Shown here: positions 1 to 12,800 of the stretch, one piece after another
Layout: each line of letters starts with the position of its first letter
Position numbering within the stretch: position 1 is the stretch's first letter
Source of the DNA: Zeugodacus cucurbitae
Taxonomy: Eukaryota; Arthropoda; Insecta; Diptera; Tephritidae
Assembly: GCF_028554725.1 (NCBI RefSeq)
Contig: NC_071671.1
Span: forward strand, 2,081,001 to 2,145,000
Length of the DNA stretch: 64,000 bases
Direction of reading: 5' to 3'
Position numbers and translations under genes: made by a program
Notes under the pieces: generated by a model
Database searches by the model: none
What the model saw: only the letters and a program-made list of their open reading frames with translations
What the model was told of the DNA's origin: nothing

Positions 1-300
1 AGTTCGAAAGTATTCGCAAGCTTTTATGAAACTGAATAGACGGACTTGTGTGTTAAAAATGAAAACAAAAGCTACTGATTTACAGGCTGTAAAGTGAAAG
101 ACATTTGTTAGAGGCTTCAACTCAGGTAGCAAAATTAGAGTTTGTTAACAGCGGTTGGCGCTTAAAAGCATGAAAAAATTTAGAATCTTACTCAGCGAAC
201 TGCAAACATAATTAAAATATGATTTCTCGATGAATTCTAAGAAATAAAGTGTGTTTTAATGCAATAATCTTAAATGTAGTAAAAAAAAGTGATATAAAAG

Positions 301-480
301 AAGTGTTCAAAAACTAACGGAAATTTCAAAAATTTCAAATTTTAAGATGTGTTCAAAAAATAACGGGAATTTCGAAAACTTCAAATTTCACTGGTTTGAA
401 AATATTGGGATTGTAAAATTGTTTTTTATTATTTTTTTTCAAAAATGAAAATTCCCGTTATTTTTTGAACACACCTCATA
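301..480. mobile_element. mariner-type MITE with inverted ends, beside an older end copy
   Basis: A left end reading GTGTTCAAAAAATAACGGG begins near 345 and is mirrored by CCCGTTATTTTTTGAACAC ending near 478, giving a short element of about 135 bp with almost no interior. A TA dinucleotide lies at both edges, as expected for Tc1/mariner insertion. A more diverged copy of the same end (GTGTTCAAAAACTAACGG) sits just upstream at about 303, so two insertions or a partial duplication are present. The same ends occur at 15645, 21415 and 50565. The family is inferred from the 50.6 kb copy, which still carries transposase remnants. Confidence 0.7.
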
Positions 481-2334
481 CTGAAAAATATAATATTTTG
501 TTATTATTTTCTCAAAATTCCCACAATATTAAATACAAATTCATTTTGAATCGCTTACTTTGCCCCAAATAACCAATTGTTATGGTGAAAACTAATTTTC
601 CAACACAAAATGCAATTAATCTGAGCTACATTACAAAGCTTCCTACTGTTTTTGCTATAAAAATATTTTCTCAAGACAAATACATACCAATAAATTCCAT
701 TAAATTTGAGTTCTCACCATATTGACTTGCGCTCTGACTTATCTTTTTGTTTATTTTTTCGATTTTCCATATGCAAAGCGCTTCAATTAACATTTTATGC
801 TTCGATTTGGCAAGCAGCAATTACAGCAAGTAAATGCAAAACAAATAAATTCGAAGAAGTAACATATGAGTGGATATTACGTGGCATACATAGCACACAT
901 AACATAACTTAACATACTTCAAATACAAACATGTTCAGACATATTTACATGATCAACTGGGTGTTGCCAGCTGTCTTAGCAGCAATATTGTGTCTTCATA
1001 ATTATTATTATTTTTTTCACATTAATTTGCACTTTGCTGCTGCGCACGTACAAGAAATGTAATTGAATTCGAAATTTGCTTGACCGCGGCACTCATTCCC
1101 AACGAAGGCGCTCTAAGCGCCTGTAAAAGAATAATACTAGCGTAAATCTGTTTACATAAGCAGCTATGTATGTAAGAATGTAAGAAATTACATATTAAAT
1201 AGTTAAACTCTTTTTGTACCATTGTTGGTGTATGTGCGCGCGTTCATAACTATGTATGCAAAATAATCAGGTGTGCAACAAGTCAGCAGCCGGCAAGCAA
1301 CATACAATTAGCATGTCAGTAGCGGGCAACAACAACACTACATTTTATAATAAATATAAAAAATAGTTTTAAGTTGTATACTTTGTGTATTACAAAGCAA
1401 CAACAACAGCAATACAGCGAGTAAAACCGAAAATAATTGACAGCCAAGCAATTTTAATGCCAATCATCATGGCAAACATTACATATTTTTTTCCTAAATA
1501 AACAAAAAAATGCAAGAAAACAACAACAACAACTATTTTTACGCAATCGAATTCCAAAAATTTGTAGGTTTGTGCTTAACGCCTTGCGGCAAAATAACGC
1601 ACAAACCAACCACCGCCTTGAGTTTAGCCAAGTTTGTGCCTTAAGTCTTTTGCGTTTTGGTGGGTGGCTACATTTGATCGATGTTTAGGGCGGCAGAGAG
1701 GCGCATCAATGGCAATAATTAATGTTATTTCTAATTGCATAACAATCAGCGTTAATATGTTAAACTTTATACAAAAACAATAACAACAACAATTACAAAA
1801 AAGTGCGAAATACTGCAAAAGCAAAGAGAGAAAAATAAAAAAGCAAAAAAAAAAAAAAAATACAAAGAAAGCAGACATCATTATAAGTTAATCAACTTAA
1901 GAGGCCTTTGACTGTGCAGCGCTAACACAATAGCAACAATAACAACAATGAGACGAGGACTTAGTGCGCAACAAGTGTTTTGAGGCATGCAATGCAGTCG
2001 AGCTGAAAAACAAAAGCACACACAGACAACAACAAAAATGAAACATTTAAGTTTTTGTTGCATGCAACTTTTTTTTGCATCTTCTGCCACACAGCTTGAT
2101 CTTATATATATGCAGTTGCAGGTGTTGCTGCTTGCATTGTTGTCTGTGTTGTTTTAGTGCATTTAGTCATTTGATTGTCTGTGCTTTATTTGCATGTCTC
2201 AAGAGTGTTTTGCCACCATTTAGGTATTCTTCAGGTGTTGCATACAACATAAGTGCCTATAATAACAACAAAAACAGCTACGCTATCGATCATTATGACA
2301 CAATGGATACGCTTACAACGCGAAAGAGATGCTG
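481..2334. other. Non-coding, AT-rich, no gene seen
   Basis: Stop codons are frequent in all frames. The open frames that exist are low-complexity artefacts of CAA/TTG tracts, for example around 1.6-2.1 kb. No splice-bounded coding exon, RNA gene or transposon end was recognised. Confidence 0.6.
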
Positions 2335-3000
2335 ATGTTGCATACGCTGCGTAAGTTTGTCACGAAGTTTGTAACACCCAGAAGCAAGCGTCAGAGGCCC
2401 TATAAATATATATATATATATAAATGATCAGTATGTTGAACTGAATCGATTTAGCCATGTCTGTCTGTATATATACGAACTAGTCCTTCAGTTTTTAAGA
2501 TATCGTTTTGAAATTTTGCAGATGTTATTTTCTCTTCAAGAAGCTGCTCATTTGTCGGAACTGCCGATATCGGTCCACTATATCATATAGCTGCCATACA
2601 AACCGAACGATCGGAATCAATGGCTTGTATGGCAAACTTCCGCATTTTACTACATATCTTCACGAAATTTGGTGTGAGTTATTGCTCATAGAAATAATTT
2701 AATCTGCGAAAAAAATGTTCAGAACGGTTTACTACATCATATAGCTGCCATACAAACTGAACGATCGGAATCAATGGCTTGTATAGAAAATTTTCGCATT
2801 TGACGTGGTATCTTCACGAAATTTGACATGGATTACTGCTTAAGGTAATAATATAATCTCCGAAGAAATTGTTCAGATCGGTTAACTATACTCACTTACT
2901 TTTTCTTACGTCTTTAGATTTGCTTAAACACATAGTTATTAAAAGAAATGCACCTGTGAAGGGTATATTAGCTTCGATACAGCCGAAGTTAACGTTTTTT
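2335..3000 (+). repeat. Fly interspersed repeat with internal duplication
   Basis: The block runs from the GTTTGTCACGAAGTTTGTAAC region through TCTGTCTGTATATATACGAAC to an end reading GGGTATATTAGCTTCG followed by CAGCCGAAGTTAACG. From memory this matches a very abundant non-coding repeat of tephritid genomes (established knowledge, not searched). Inside it a unit of about 154 bp is repeated: ATCATATAGCTGCCATACAA followed by ACGATCGGAATCAATGGC occurs near 2580-2625 and again near 2735-2780. No coding capacity is visible. The TGTCTGTC motif and structure suggest a non-autonomous INE-1/Helitron-like element, but that class assignment is inference. Confidence 0.6.
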
Positions 3001-4192
3001 TATTGTTTTTGTAATATTTTGGTTTTTGTGGATGAAATTTTTCTTGTCCAGGAACCAACAGAGATGCAGCTAATTACCCAAGTGGTGTGGTAACACAGGT
3101 GTCTTGTAATACTTTCGCTTCCCGGCTCCTAGAACTGATCACAAGTCTCCTCTCAAAGGATTATTGAAACATTTCGGAAATCATGATCGAAATCCACTAA
3201 CTTCGAATATGACACTGCTTCCTCTACAAAATTAACTTAAGTTCGACTGCTGTTTATTGTGGTCCGAGAGCTGAAGTCCTACTTGTAAGTCCCCTTTTTT
3301 CACGTTTTCGAATTCGAATATGTATAACCTACCACTTAATGGGTCTTGCAATATATACACTTCTCAAGTTTAGCGCGTAATATACCCATCATCAAGTCAA
3401 ACTGACGTCCAATGACAGCGTATACTTTAGTGACAACAAAAAAAAAACACGAATTGTTCCTATATTCACTCAAGCAATCATTCGAGTAAGAATTTCAACT
3501 TAAGTTCAGTTCTGCTGGCATTCAACAGCCAGTTGGCGGCGGTAACAACTGTTGCTGTAATTGTTGTCGCTTTGTAAACTTACTTTTTAACTGTACGCTG
3601 CTGCTGCTCGTCAGAGTGCAGTTACACGCGTTGTGCGCGAAGCTCATTTTGATGTTGCTGGTGTATTGTAAGCGCATTTCTTAGCCATCATTTAGTTGTT
3701 CCCGTAATTTTTTCGCTACATTTTTCACAAGTTAGCTGGTTGTTTTTTGTTTTTGCTTTTGTTTTGCCCATTTCTGTTGTCAAGTCATCAACATTTGTTA
3801 CGGCTGTTGTTATTGTAGCTGTCGCTGTTGCCTGTTGTTGTTGCCTCTTGTTACTGCTGTTGCCATTGCTGCTGTTGTTTCTGTGTATTTGCCATATAGC
3901 GCTTGACCTAAACATTCGCGAACATCTGTTAATGCTATTATTATGTGGTAACTGTTGTTGTTCGATATCGGTATTTATTCAAGTGCTGTGTGCAGCATTG
4001 AGTTGTTTGTAACTGTGTCTTTTTTTTCTACTGCTACTGCTCGCAGGTGTTTAGTATTGTGGCGGTTGTGTTTTTTGCTAAGGCATTGGTAACAAGTACT
4101 TGAACAGCAAGCAGTCTTTTTGTATTGCAAATGCCGTATTATATTGTAAGTGAAACAATTTAATGATATGTATTAGAAATTGCAAACAAAAT
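3001..4192. other. Non-coding, with TGT/TTG triplet tracts
   Basis: No supported gene. Tracts of GTTGTTGCC and CTGCTGTTG between 3.78 and 4.0 kb create open frames of about 90 codons on both strands, which is characteristic of triplet-repeat sequence rather than of a gene. Confidence 0.5.
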
Positions 4193-6063
4193 AAACTGTT
4201 CCCATAACTGAGAACAGTTTTTTAATTGAAAATTTACTCTAATAGCTGTTAACATCTCTGCTTAGGTGGTAAAAATACTATTAAAGCCTTTTACAAACTG
4301 TTCCCACAAAGTGGGAAGAGTTAATTAGTGTTGATTTTAGCTTTATAAGCGTATAAATATGATTTAAAGCAAGTAGTACTTATTAGCTCCATTAAATAAT
4401 CAACTTATACTGCAAAACGTAGCAAATAATTATACAAATGCCTAAATAATTGTTTAATTGTAGCACCTAAGTTAAACATGTATTTAAAAGGTGCACCATT
4501 TCTCGCAGTGTTGCAATTTTAGTACAATTTCTTGCCGCATTTCTCCACTTTTTTCGCATTCGAGTAGCTTTCCATTATACAATAAGTACTTGCCAATATT
4601 TGTATGCAACTCTCACCGCTGTCAGCCCATATTTGTAAATCACTTAAACAACTCGCCAGCGGCAATATTGACAGGCCGACCAGCCAGCCTGCCTTTAGAG
4701 GTGAGGAGCAGGGTGCAGCCTTGTGCCTTAGAGAGCCCAGCGATTTACCAATTTTGGTTAAGACGCGGCCACAGCGCCCGTGGCAACACACCAAACATCA
4801 ACAATCAAATACACTTAGGGCTGGGTTAGCAAGCGATAGTCGCGCTAATGGCCGCCAATTGCTGTTGCCACTGCTGCTGCCGTTTGTCTGCATTGCAACA
4901 CGTGCATAGTATTGTGTCTAATGCCAATTGTGTTTGGCGCTGTTGTTGTTGTTGTTGGGCAATATTATTGCATTTGTTCTTGCAGATAATAATTTTTATT
5001 GTTGTTGTGTTTTATTTCTGCTTGGTGTGGCAATAGCGCACTGGTCGCTCCTTGTTTGCGAAATTCGCGCGAAATACCCGACGCATGCGCGTGCGCACGT
5101 TTTCGCCACAAATGGAGTTATCAACCAAAAGTGTCTTCATTGCATAAACACACACACACACGTGCGTACTCTGGCTTAATGGCAACGCTATTGTCTGCAC
5201 ATGACTTGCCACATCAATTGGTTGGCGTAATTTTCCAAGGAAAATGTTTGCACGCTTCTGTAGCCGCTACTGCCACATAGCCGTTGCACACTAATGTTGC
5301 ATGCAACATGTGTTGTCTGCGCACTTATTTTGTGCGTAGTTGTCAGCGCTATTTGTGATTGCAAACCGCTCGCTTACATTTGCCATTGGAACTAATGAAG
5401 AGCGCAATATAACACATGTACAATGAACAACTGCAACAATAAATTGCATTATAGCAAGGAAAGTCAGAAGAAAAAATGGCAACAACACCAAATAACTTTG
5501 CAATACACAAGAGGCAGCGATGCACGCGTAGGGGCTGCAGTTAAGGCCTAAACACTTATTAGACATGTTTGGCTGGGCAAGTGGAAGGAAGTCAAGACAA
5601 ATGCATTGGCAATTGTTGGGCTGTAATGCGATGCAAGAGCTGCAACTGTTGTCGCTAGAGATTTTATGGAAAATAGCGAATATTAACAACACACTACAAT
5701 AATACAACCTTTTATTTTAATCATTTCAGTACCTTAGATGTTTTCGAAGTTGTTAAACTTAAACCATTTTGCCGAAACCAAAAATTTAAGACTGTTCCTA
5801 CTTAATTAGAAATAAAACTGATAGTTAATATAGATAATAAAAGTTACTGTTTATTACTTGAAACACAAAAAATCACAAAATTTAACTGTTCCCACATACT
5901 GGGAACAGTTTATAAAATATGCTGGTAATTTTACTAAGCAAAGCTAACGATATTTGAATACGTAAAAAAGTGTTATATTGAAATAGGAAGATATAATTGT
6001 TATAATCTATGCTTTCATTAACTTTAAACTGTTCCTAGCTACGAAAAACAATTAGTAGTATAC

Positions 6064-6508
6064 CATATTATATATTTCAAAGTATTCTTCATTTAAAATT
6101 ATTATTTAGATTATATTTAACTGCATTTCTCTTAATTTAAAACTGTTCTCAGTGCGAATATTAACATTCTTCACCTCCTTATAGCCACAATTTAATTGTT
6201 TTTGAACTTATATTATATATTCCAAAGCATTTTTCGTTCAAAATTATTATTTAGATAATATTTAACTGCATTTTTCTTAATTTTAAACTGTTCTCAGTGC
6301 GAATATTAACATTCTTCACCTCCTTATAGCCACAATTTAATTGGTTTTGAACTTATATTATATATTCAAAAGCATTTTTCGTTCAAAATTATTATTTAGA
6401 TAATATTTAACTGCATTTTTCTTAATTTTAAACTGTTCTCAGTGCGAATATTAACATTCCTCACCTCTTTACAGCCACAATTTAATTGGGTTTTGAACTT
6501 CAAAAGCG
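6064..6508. repeat. 145 bp tandem repeat, three units
   Basis: The landmark AACTGTTCTCAGTGCGAATA starts at 6141, 6286 and 6431, giving an exact period of 145 bp. Units share the string ATTATTATTTAGAT, the block CACCTCCTTATAGCC and the block ATTTAATTG. The first unit is the most diverged at its 5' edge and the last is truncated after TTTTGAACTT. Each unit carries one copy of the ACTGTTCTCA motif. Confidence 0.85.
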
Positions 6509-8220
6509 TTTTTATAGTAAATACCTTATATAAATCCATTCCCACGCATTTCAGCCGCCAGCGTGCACTATTTTTAAACCCGTCAATCGCAATTTTCCAA
6601 CCATTATTTGCTACGGATGCATATAAACTATTTCCATAAAATTACTACATGCCACTTAATGTTCGAAAAGTTGAAATACCACTTCTGTACTTTTGCTTTG
6701 GTCATTATTATTACAGTTTTTTGCTGCTGCTGCTTTTGCTCCATTTGCAAGGCATGCGCGTTGTTGACATTTATTTTTACCGAGCTCTCATCAATTGAGA
6801 AATTGTTGGATGCAATTAAAAAAATTACATGTACGTGCCATAACATTTACCATGACCGCGTGATGCGAACGCCTGCGCTTGCTAACATATATAAATACCC
6901 CGATGCAGGCCGACTGACTATCCATCATGCGATTTAGTGTGACGGCACATATGTGTATGTTTGTGGCAAGCATAAGTGGCACACTAATGCTGCGCCAAAC
7001 TGGAACACACGAGCTTGCTTGCCACTGATAACAGCAGAAGCGTGCGCGACTTCATAGAAAATTGACAGCATCGCCACTTGCATGCCATCACATCAGTCAG
7101 CCATCAGCCGCCATCTTCAGCGCTACTTCATCCTTCAACACACGAGCAAACAGGCGTTACTGCTATTACAATGCCTTTTGTTGTTGGTTTACTAGACTAG
7201 TGTGCTGATACCGCTGCGAATTCTTCATCCTGTGCTGATGACGGTGATGATGCCATCAGTTGCGCACAGTCCAGCCAGCAAATCCTACTCAGCGCCTAAG
7301 AACAGTCTAAAGCAGTTGATGGCAGTCAATAATTTTCGCTGCTGATCTGGTTTGCTTTCTTCTTCTACTTTGCTCAAACGCTTGCCAACGCGTTCCATGG
7401 AAGTTATAAACACAGAAATGTTTAATAACATATATCATTCATGCGCTTACAACAAATACGAGTATTTGCGCCAGCGCATCGTGATTGGGAGGGCAAAACT
7501 GCTGCGCTTGTTCGAAACTACTCTACATATTACAGGCATGCCATGTAAGGGTGTGTGTGTGTGCGTGTAGGTAGCTAATCGTTTATCTTTTCGTAACGTA
7601 GATCATTGAGTAGTGCTCGGTGTCGATTGCCAAGTCGTTGCGAAATCGCAAAACGCTAATGATACGATTTACTTGGTATGTGATTAAGATGCGAAGACAA
7701 GATGCAAATGTGTACATATGTAGCTAAGTGCCATCTATGTATACAGTTGTACATATGTACCACTAAGTGCTTTAAAGCAAGCGCACACACACTCAACGCT
7801 CTTCGAAGTTAAAAGTTTATTGCTTGTTTTTACTTTTCTGTTTACAAATAGGCATAAGAAGTGGAAGAGTGAAATAACAAAAACATATCGAATAAACTAT
7901 AACGAAAGGGAAGTGTTAAAAGTTATGCGAACATCATTAAATCTTATATGCATGATAATTACGCGATTTGAATGAATTAGGCTGAAGAGAACATTTTAAT
8001 ATGAACAGTTTTTGAGTAGGAAGTTTTCACAAAAAGATATGGATGGCATTATATGCAAAAAATATGTCAAATATATTCCAACAAAACCAAAAAATCTGAT
8101 TTTGTGAATTTGGGAACAGTTTTATGTAACCAATATAGGGTAAAACTGAATAAAAACTTAGAAAATTTGTCCGCGTTAAACATTTTTAGTGAGTAAGTGC
8201 ACATTAGTATCCAAAAATAG

Positions 8221-8460
8221 CGATTTTAAAAAGTGAGAACAGTTTTTTATTGAATTTAAACTACACAAAACCATGTATAACCATGTAAGCAATGGGTCTG
8301 TATGTAATAATACAGTTTAAAGAGAATTTTAAAAAGTGAGAACAGTTTTTTATTGAATTTAAACTGCACAAAAACAGCCATAAACACATAAGCACTCGAT
8401 ATGTATGTAATAATACAGTTTAAAAATAATTTTAAAATGTGAGAACAGTTTTTTTAAGTA
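8221..8460. repeat. 103 bp tandem repeat, about 2.3 units
   Basis: The string GTGAGAACAGTTTTTT begins at 8233, 8336 and 8439, a period of 103 bp. Between the landmarks are TATTGAATTTAAACT and TGTAATAATACAGTTTAAA. The sequence is not alignable with the 145 bp array except for the GAACAGT core, so the two arrays arose separately around the same motif. Confidence 0.85.
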
Positions 8461-9600
8461 GCAGATGTACAATTGATATTACAAATTAATATTTTGGCAT
8501 TGTCGTGAACATATGGGGAACAACATTTAGACGACCCAGACTGCTTTCGGTGACTTAACTTCACCATAATTAGATTCAATTAATATTTACATTAGAACTG
8601 TAGATTTATATATTTAATTTCACTCACTATAGCTGCACTCCAAAAGCGATATTCCTTTGCAACTCCAACAACTTGTTCGCAATCCAAACATATGTATGTA
8701 TTCTTGCAACACACGCATATTTGTCCTTCGAAATTAATCATTGGCGCCCATTCCCGCTTTTACCTTAAACTCAAGTGAACACATGTAGTCATTTAGCATT
8801 GACATTGTTGTCTCAAAAGGTGCGCCCTACAATTTAACATTCCCGACGTTGCAACAAACAAATGCTTTCCTTGCAAAAAGGCAGACACACGCACTTATAA
8901 ACACTGTTGCACGCTATCCCACCACAAATCTTGTCTAACCAGTCGCTAGGGAGGCAGCAAGACAAGTGCACTTTGTCGGCGGTGTGTTGTGGGGGAGACA
9001 CACACAAACAGATCCTTGCCAAAGCGTGTTACCATAACTGCCAGTAAGACTCTGCCAACAACTTGTGACGCAATGTTGCAACATGTTGCAGCAAGCAGAA
9101 GTCAATTGTTGTAGTACGCAATGTAAGATAACATGCAATCGCCAAAGCGACATTTGCTAGTGTTGCTTCATTTAACCAGGTGTCGACACTGATCCGCAAT
9201 GACAATAACATATTTTCATGCTCATGCTCACCTCACCGCGGCGGGTTTGTGGCAAACCGGCTCGAGGTAGTCAAAGGAAAGAAAACATCATTTGAATAGC
9301 GTATGACTTATAGCAATACTGACTGAAGGAAGAGATGTTGCGTAAGGAATTTCTAATAAATAGAGAAGAAGTTTATTACTGGATAGAAGGAAAGATGTTG
9401 GCTACATTCTTCAAGCAACATTTCAGACTTTGACAAATTTCATTTCTGGCTCTTCTATCTTAGTCTCAAGATATATAGACTCCTTAGCATAGTTTTCTTA
9501 GATACCTCAGCTTTACTATTTTCATCAGCTCCTGAAACCATCGATCCACCAAGGTCGATACTTCGGTTGTTTCTCCTTCGGCTCACAGATTGTTCTTCAT

Positions 9601-9893
9601 TCCTTTGGTTACTCATAAATCCTTTTCGTTAGATCTACTGGATTTATCTTATTTTCACTTTCATCTTCATTCGTCTGCGATCTAATCTTTTTTTTGGAAC
9701 ATATAGGAGATTAGTCATTCTGAAGACTCTGGCTCATATGGGACTAAATCTCTGGTTACTCATAAATCCTTTTCATTAAATCGGCTGGATTTATCTTATT
9801 TTCACTTTCATCTTCATTCGTCTGCGACCTAATATTTTCTTAGAACCTGTAGGAGATCAGTCATTCTGAAGACTCTGGCTCATATGGGACTAC
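9601..9893. repeat. 147 bp tandem duplication
   Basis: GGTTACTCATAAATCC starts at 9607 and again at 9754. Both copies continue through GGATTTATCTTATTTTCAC, TCATCTTCATTCGTCTGCGA and GAAGACTCTGGCTCATATGG. Divergence between the two units is low, mostly single-base changes, so the duplication is probably recent. Confidence 0.85.
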
Positions 9894-12800
9894 TTGCAAA
9901 ATAGTTTTCCTTTAAGTAAGGTATACTTTCTATAACAACCATGTCCAAGTCTTACAGCTTCATTGCAACAAATAACATCGACTACTGACTAGAGAGAATC
10001 ATATGTTTGATTCGTGACCCCGACCTAAAAACATGTTTTTTTTTTTCAAATAAGATTCAATAAGATGACTCAGTCAAAGTCTTATCGGCGATTTCAAAGC
10101 TAGCAAAGAAAATGCTAGAAAAACTTTCTACCAAAATCAAAGCTATGAGCTCAGCAAACCCAGCGCAGCCATGCAACATTTCCGATGACTCATTCGAATG
10201 GCGCTTAACCGAAGAAAATAAAACTAATTAGCCCACACACACACACGCACACGACTGCAACGAAATGAATAATAAATTATCATACGAAAGTGAGCGGTGC
10301 AAAGCCAATGGAAACAAATTTACAACAACAAAAACAAAAAAGAAAAAGAAAGAATCTAAAGATTCTTAATTAACTTGACCGAACGGCTGCGTAGCATCAG
10401 CAAAACCCCAGCGCATTGCCACTAACTGCCGACAACAACAAAAAACAACAGCAAAAGCAGCAGTAAACAAACAACGACAACAGCAACAACAACAACACTG
10501 TATGCAGTACAACAACAGTGCTTAATAGCTAAAGCGCAGCCAGGCGTTGGATGCCATTGGCAACGGTAACTTGTCAAACAGGTGTTGCAGCCGTTACGGA
10601 TGAATAGCAACAACAAGTATAACAATAACAACAAATACAACAACAATAAAAAATAAAAAATAAACAAAAACCCAAAGTCGCTGGCAATGCAATAGCGCAT
10701 AAAGAAACCGAATATCAACCAAATGACAACAACATTTGGACACTAATTTTACCTTGTGTTTGTTGTTGTGCCAGCAAGTTATCCAATATGCAGATGTATG
10801 TATGTACGTTGGTCCGTGTGTGCATACATATGTTCTGATATATGGTAACTGCGGCTTGCAACATAGCGCGCGCTGCCGCTTACATTGAAGGTCAGCAACT
10901 TTTCAATGCAACAACAACAACAACAACTATAACAGCGCCAGCGCATTATCAATAACAACAGCAGCCAGAGTTGAGGTAACAGGCAGGCAGCTCATACACC
11001 GGCAAGAATCGTGTTGTCCGTCCTCGGCTCTTCGTCGACCCTAACCGGGTAATCCGGCCCGTTTGTCTGGCAAGCCAACGACATAGTCATCGCAGCTTCG
11101 GCTACTGTATTGTTGTTACCCCCGACTGCTGCAGGTTGCAGTAAAAAAGTTTAAATTACAGCTACTTCATGTGATAACACACACACACACACACGCGCGC
11201 GTAGACTTGGCAAGTGTAAGTGGTCAGGCAAAGAGATAAAGCCGGAGCGAGCATAGAATGTGTCATGTGGCGTCTAAAATGCAAATTGTTACATATTTAA
11301 TTAAGAAAAAATAATTGGCAGCAAATTTATTTTTAGCCTGACTTGCCGCAACAGGTTTTGCAATAAAAAAATATAGTTTAGAATTTGCTTGCTTGGTAGC
11401 TGCGGTTTACAAAGGAAAATGTTTGAAAGTATTTTAGCAGTGCTAAAACATACAGAAGAAACGTCGTGGGATCTGGAATTAGGTGGGAACAGTTTTTGAA
11501 AAGTGGGAACAGTTTTCAAAAAAGCGCTTAAATGTCATTTAAAACAAATTTTGAACGTGAGAACTACTTCACATTCCCAACCATGCTGTTATATACATTG
11601 AAAAGTATTCATTATGACTATCTTAAGTTGTAAGCACTTTCAATTTCCCCACTCAAAGTTACATTGCTATCTATACCTATCTATGCACAACACTAGCATA
11701 ACCTAGCGTCTGGGTTAACTCAATAGCGCATATCGCATACCAAAGGCATGACGCAACAACGCATAACAACAAACAAACCACAGCAGCCACCAACACCAGC
11801 GCGTAGTATCCACCACCGAACGACCTCAGAACGCCACGCAGTTACGTTGTCCCCAAAACGAAATTCCACACACACAACCGAGATCAGATACAAAAGGCAG
11901 CGCGTCAAAAAGAGAAAAAATTTGCGATAAAAATTATACAAAAATATACATAATGAAGTCGAGAAGAGAAAAGAATGTTGTAAATTCCACATTTGTGCTG
12001 CATTTAAACCGGCAAGTTAAGTGTTTAACCGCTTTGGTTGCGTTAGAACTACAACAAAATGCCGGTTGCAACGCACGCCCACATTGTTGACGTGCTTTGA
12101 CGCTTTGCAAAGGAAAACGAACGCGACGCAATTTGCGTGCAAGTGTTGCCATATTACGTATGCATGCGTGTGCTTGGCGAAAAAAGCATACAAATAAAAG
12201 CGGAATGGCAGGTAAACGGCAAGCAAAAGTGCGAAAATCAGAAAGTAAAAATACGAAAATTTCTGCCTTCGCCAAACTAGGAATTTATAGGCTGAGAACA
12301 GCAGCAGTGAGAGGGAGAGTTTGTGGCAACGTTTGTGCAAAGGCACGCAGTCGGCAAGCCAAAGAAGGCAAATCCGCAAGCCACTTGCCGCGAGTTATAC
12401 TTACGGGTATACATACAACTGGGTATAACGCAGTTGGTAGACGTAAATGATGAAGTATTAAAGATTATTTGCTGAAAGAGTTGATCAATAGGAACTTTAT
12501 TGCGGTGGGGATGATTTATTTAAGAAAATTAATAGAGTAGCGTGTATTTAAATGCGATTTTATGAGTATAATGTAAAAAAATCAAAATCTGCCACAAAAA
12601 AATAATACTGGGAACAGTTTTTTGGCGTCTAAAAATTGATTTTACTAACTAATAAAGTAATTTAAATTGATTTCTGCTACAAACAGTCTTTAATTTAACA
12701 GATTTTAAACCGAGAACAGTTTATTTAAACAATATATAACTGTTCCCATTAATTTAAATTTAATTTAAACTTAAATAAGTCGATATTTTCTAAGTAAATT

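Noticed and set aside
7093..7127. TCAGTC initiator-like site near 7.09 kb
   Set aside because: The sequence at +28 to +33 does not fit a DPE, no TATA box is present, and no supported exon follows.
10422..10718. 98-codon minus-strand Leu/Val-rich frame
   Set aside because: Translation of CAA/CAG triplet tracts on the other strand. Not a membrane protein.
12097..12450. 117-codon Arg/Lys-rich + strand frame
   Set aside because: It overlaps two equally long minus-strand frames, has no Kozak-like ATG or family similarity, and lies in repeat-rich non-coding sequence.
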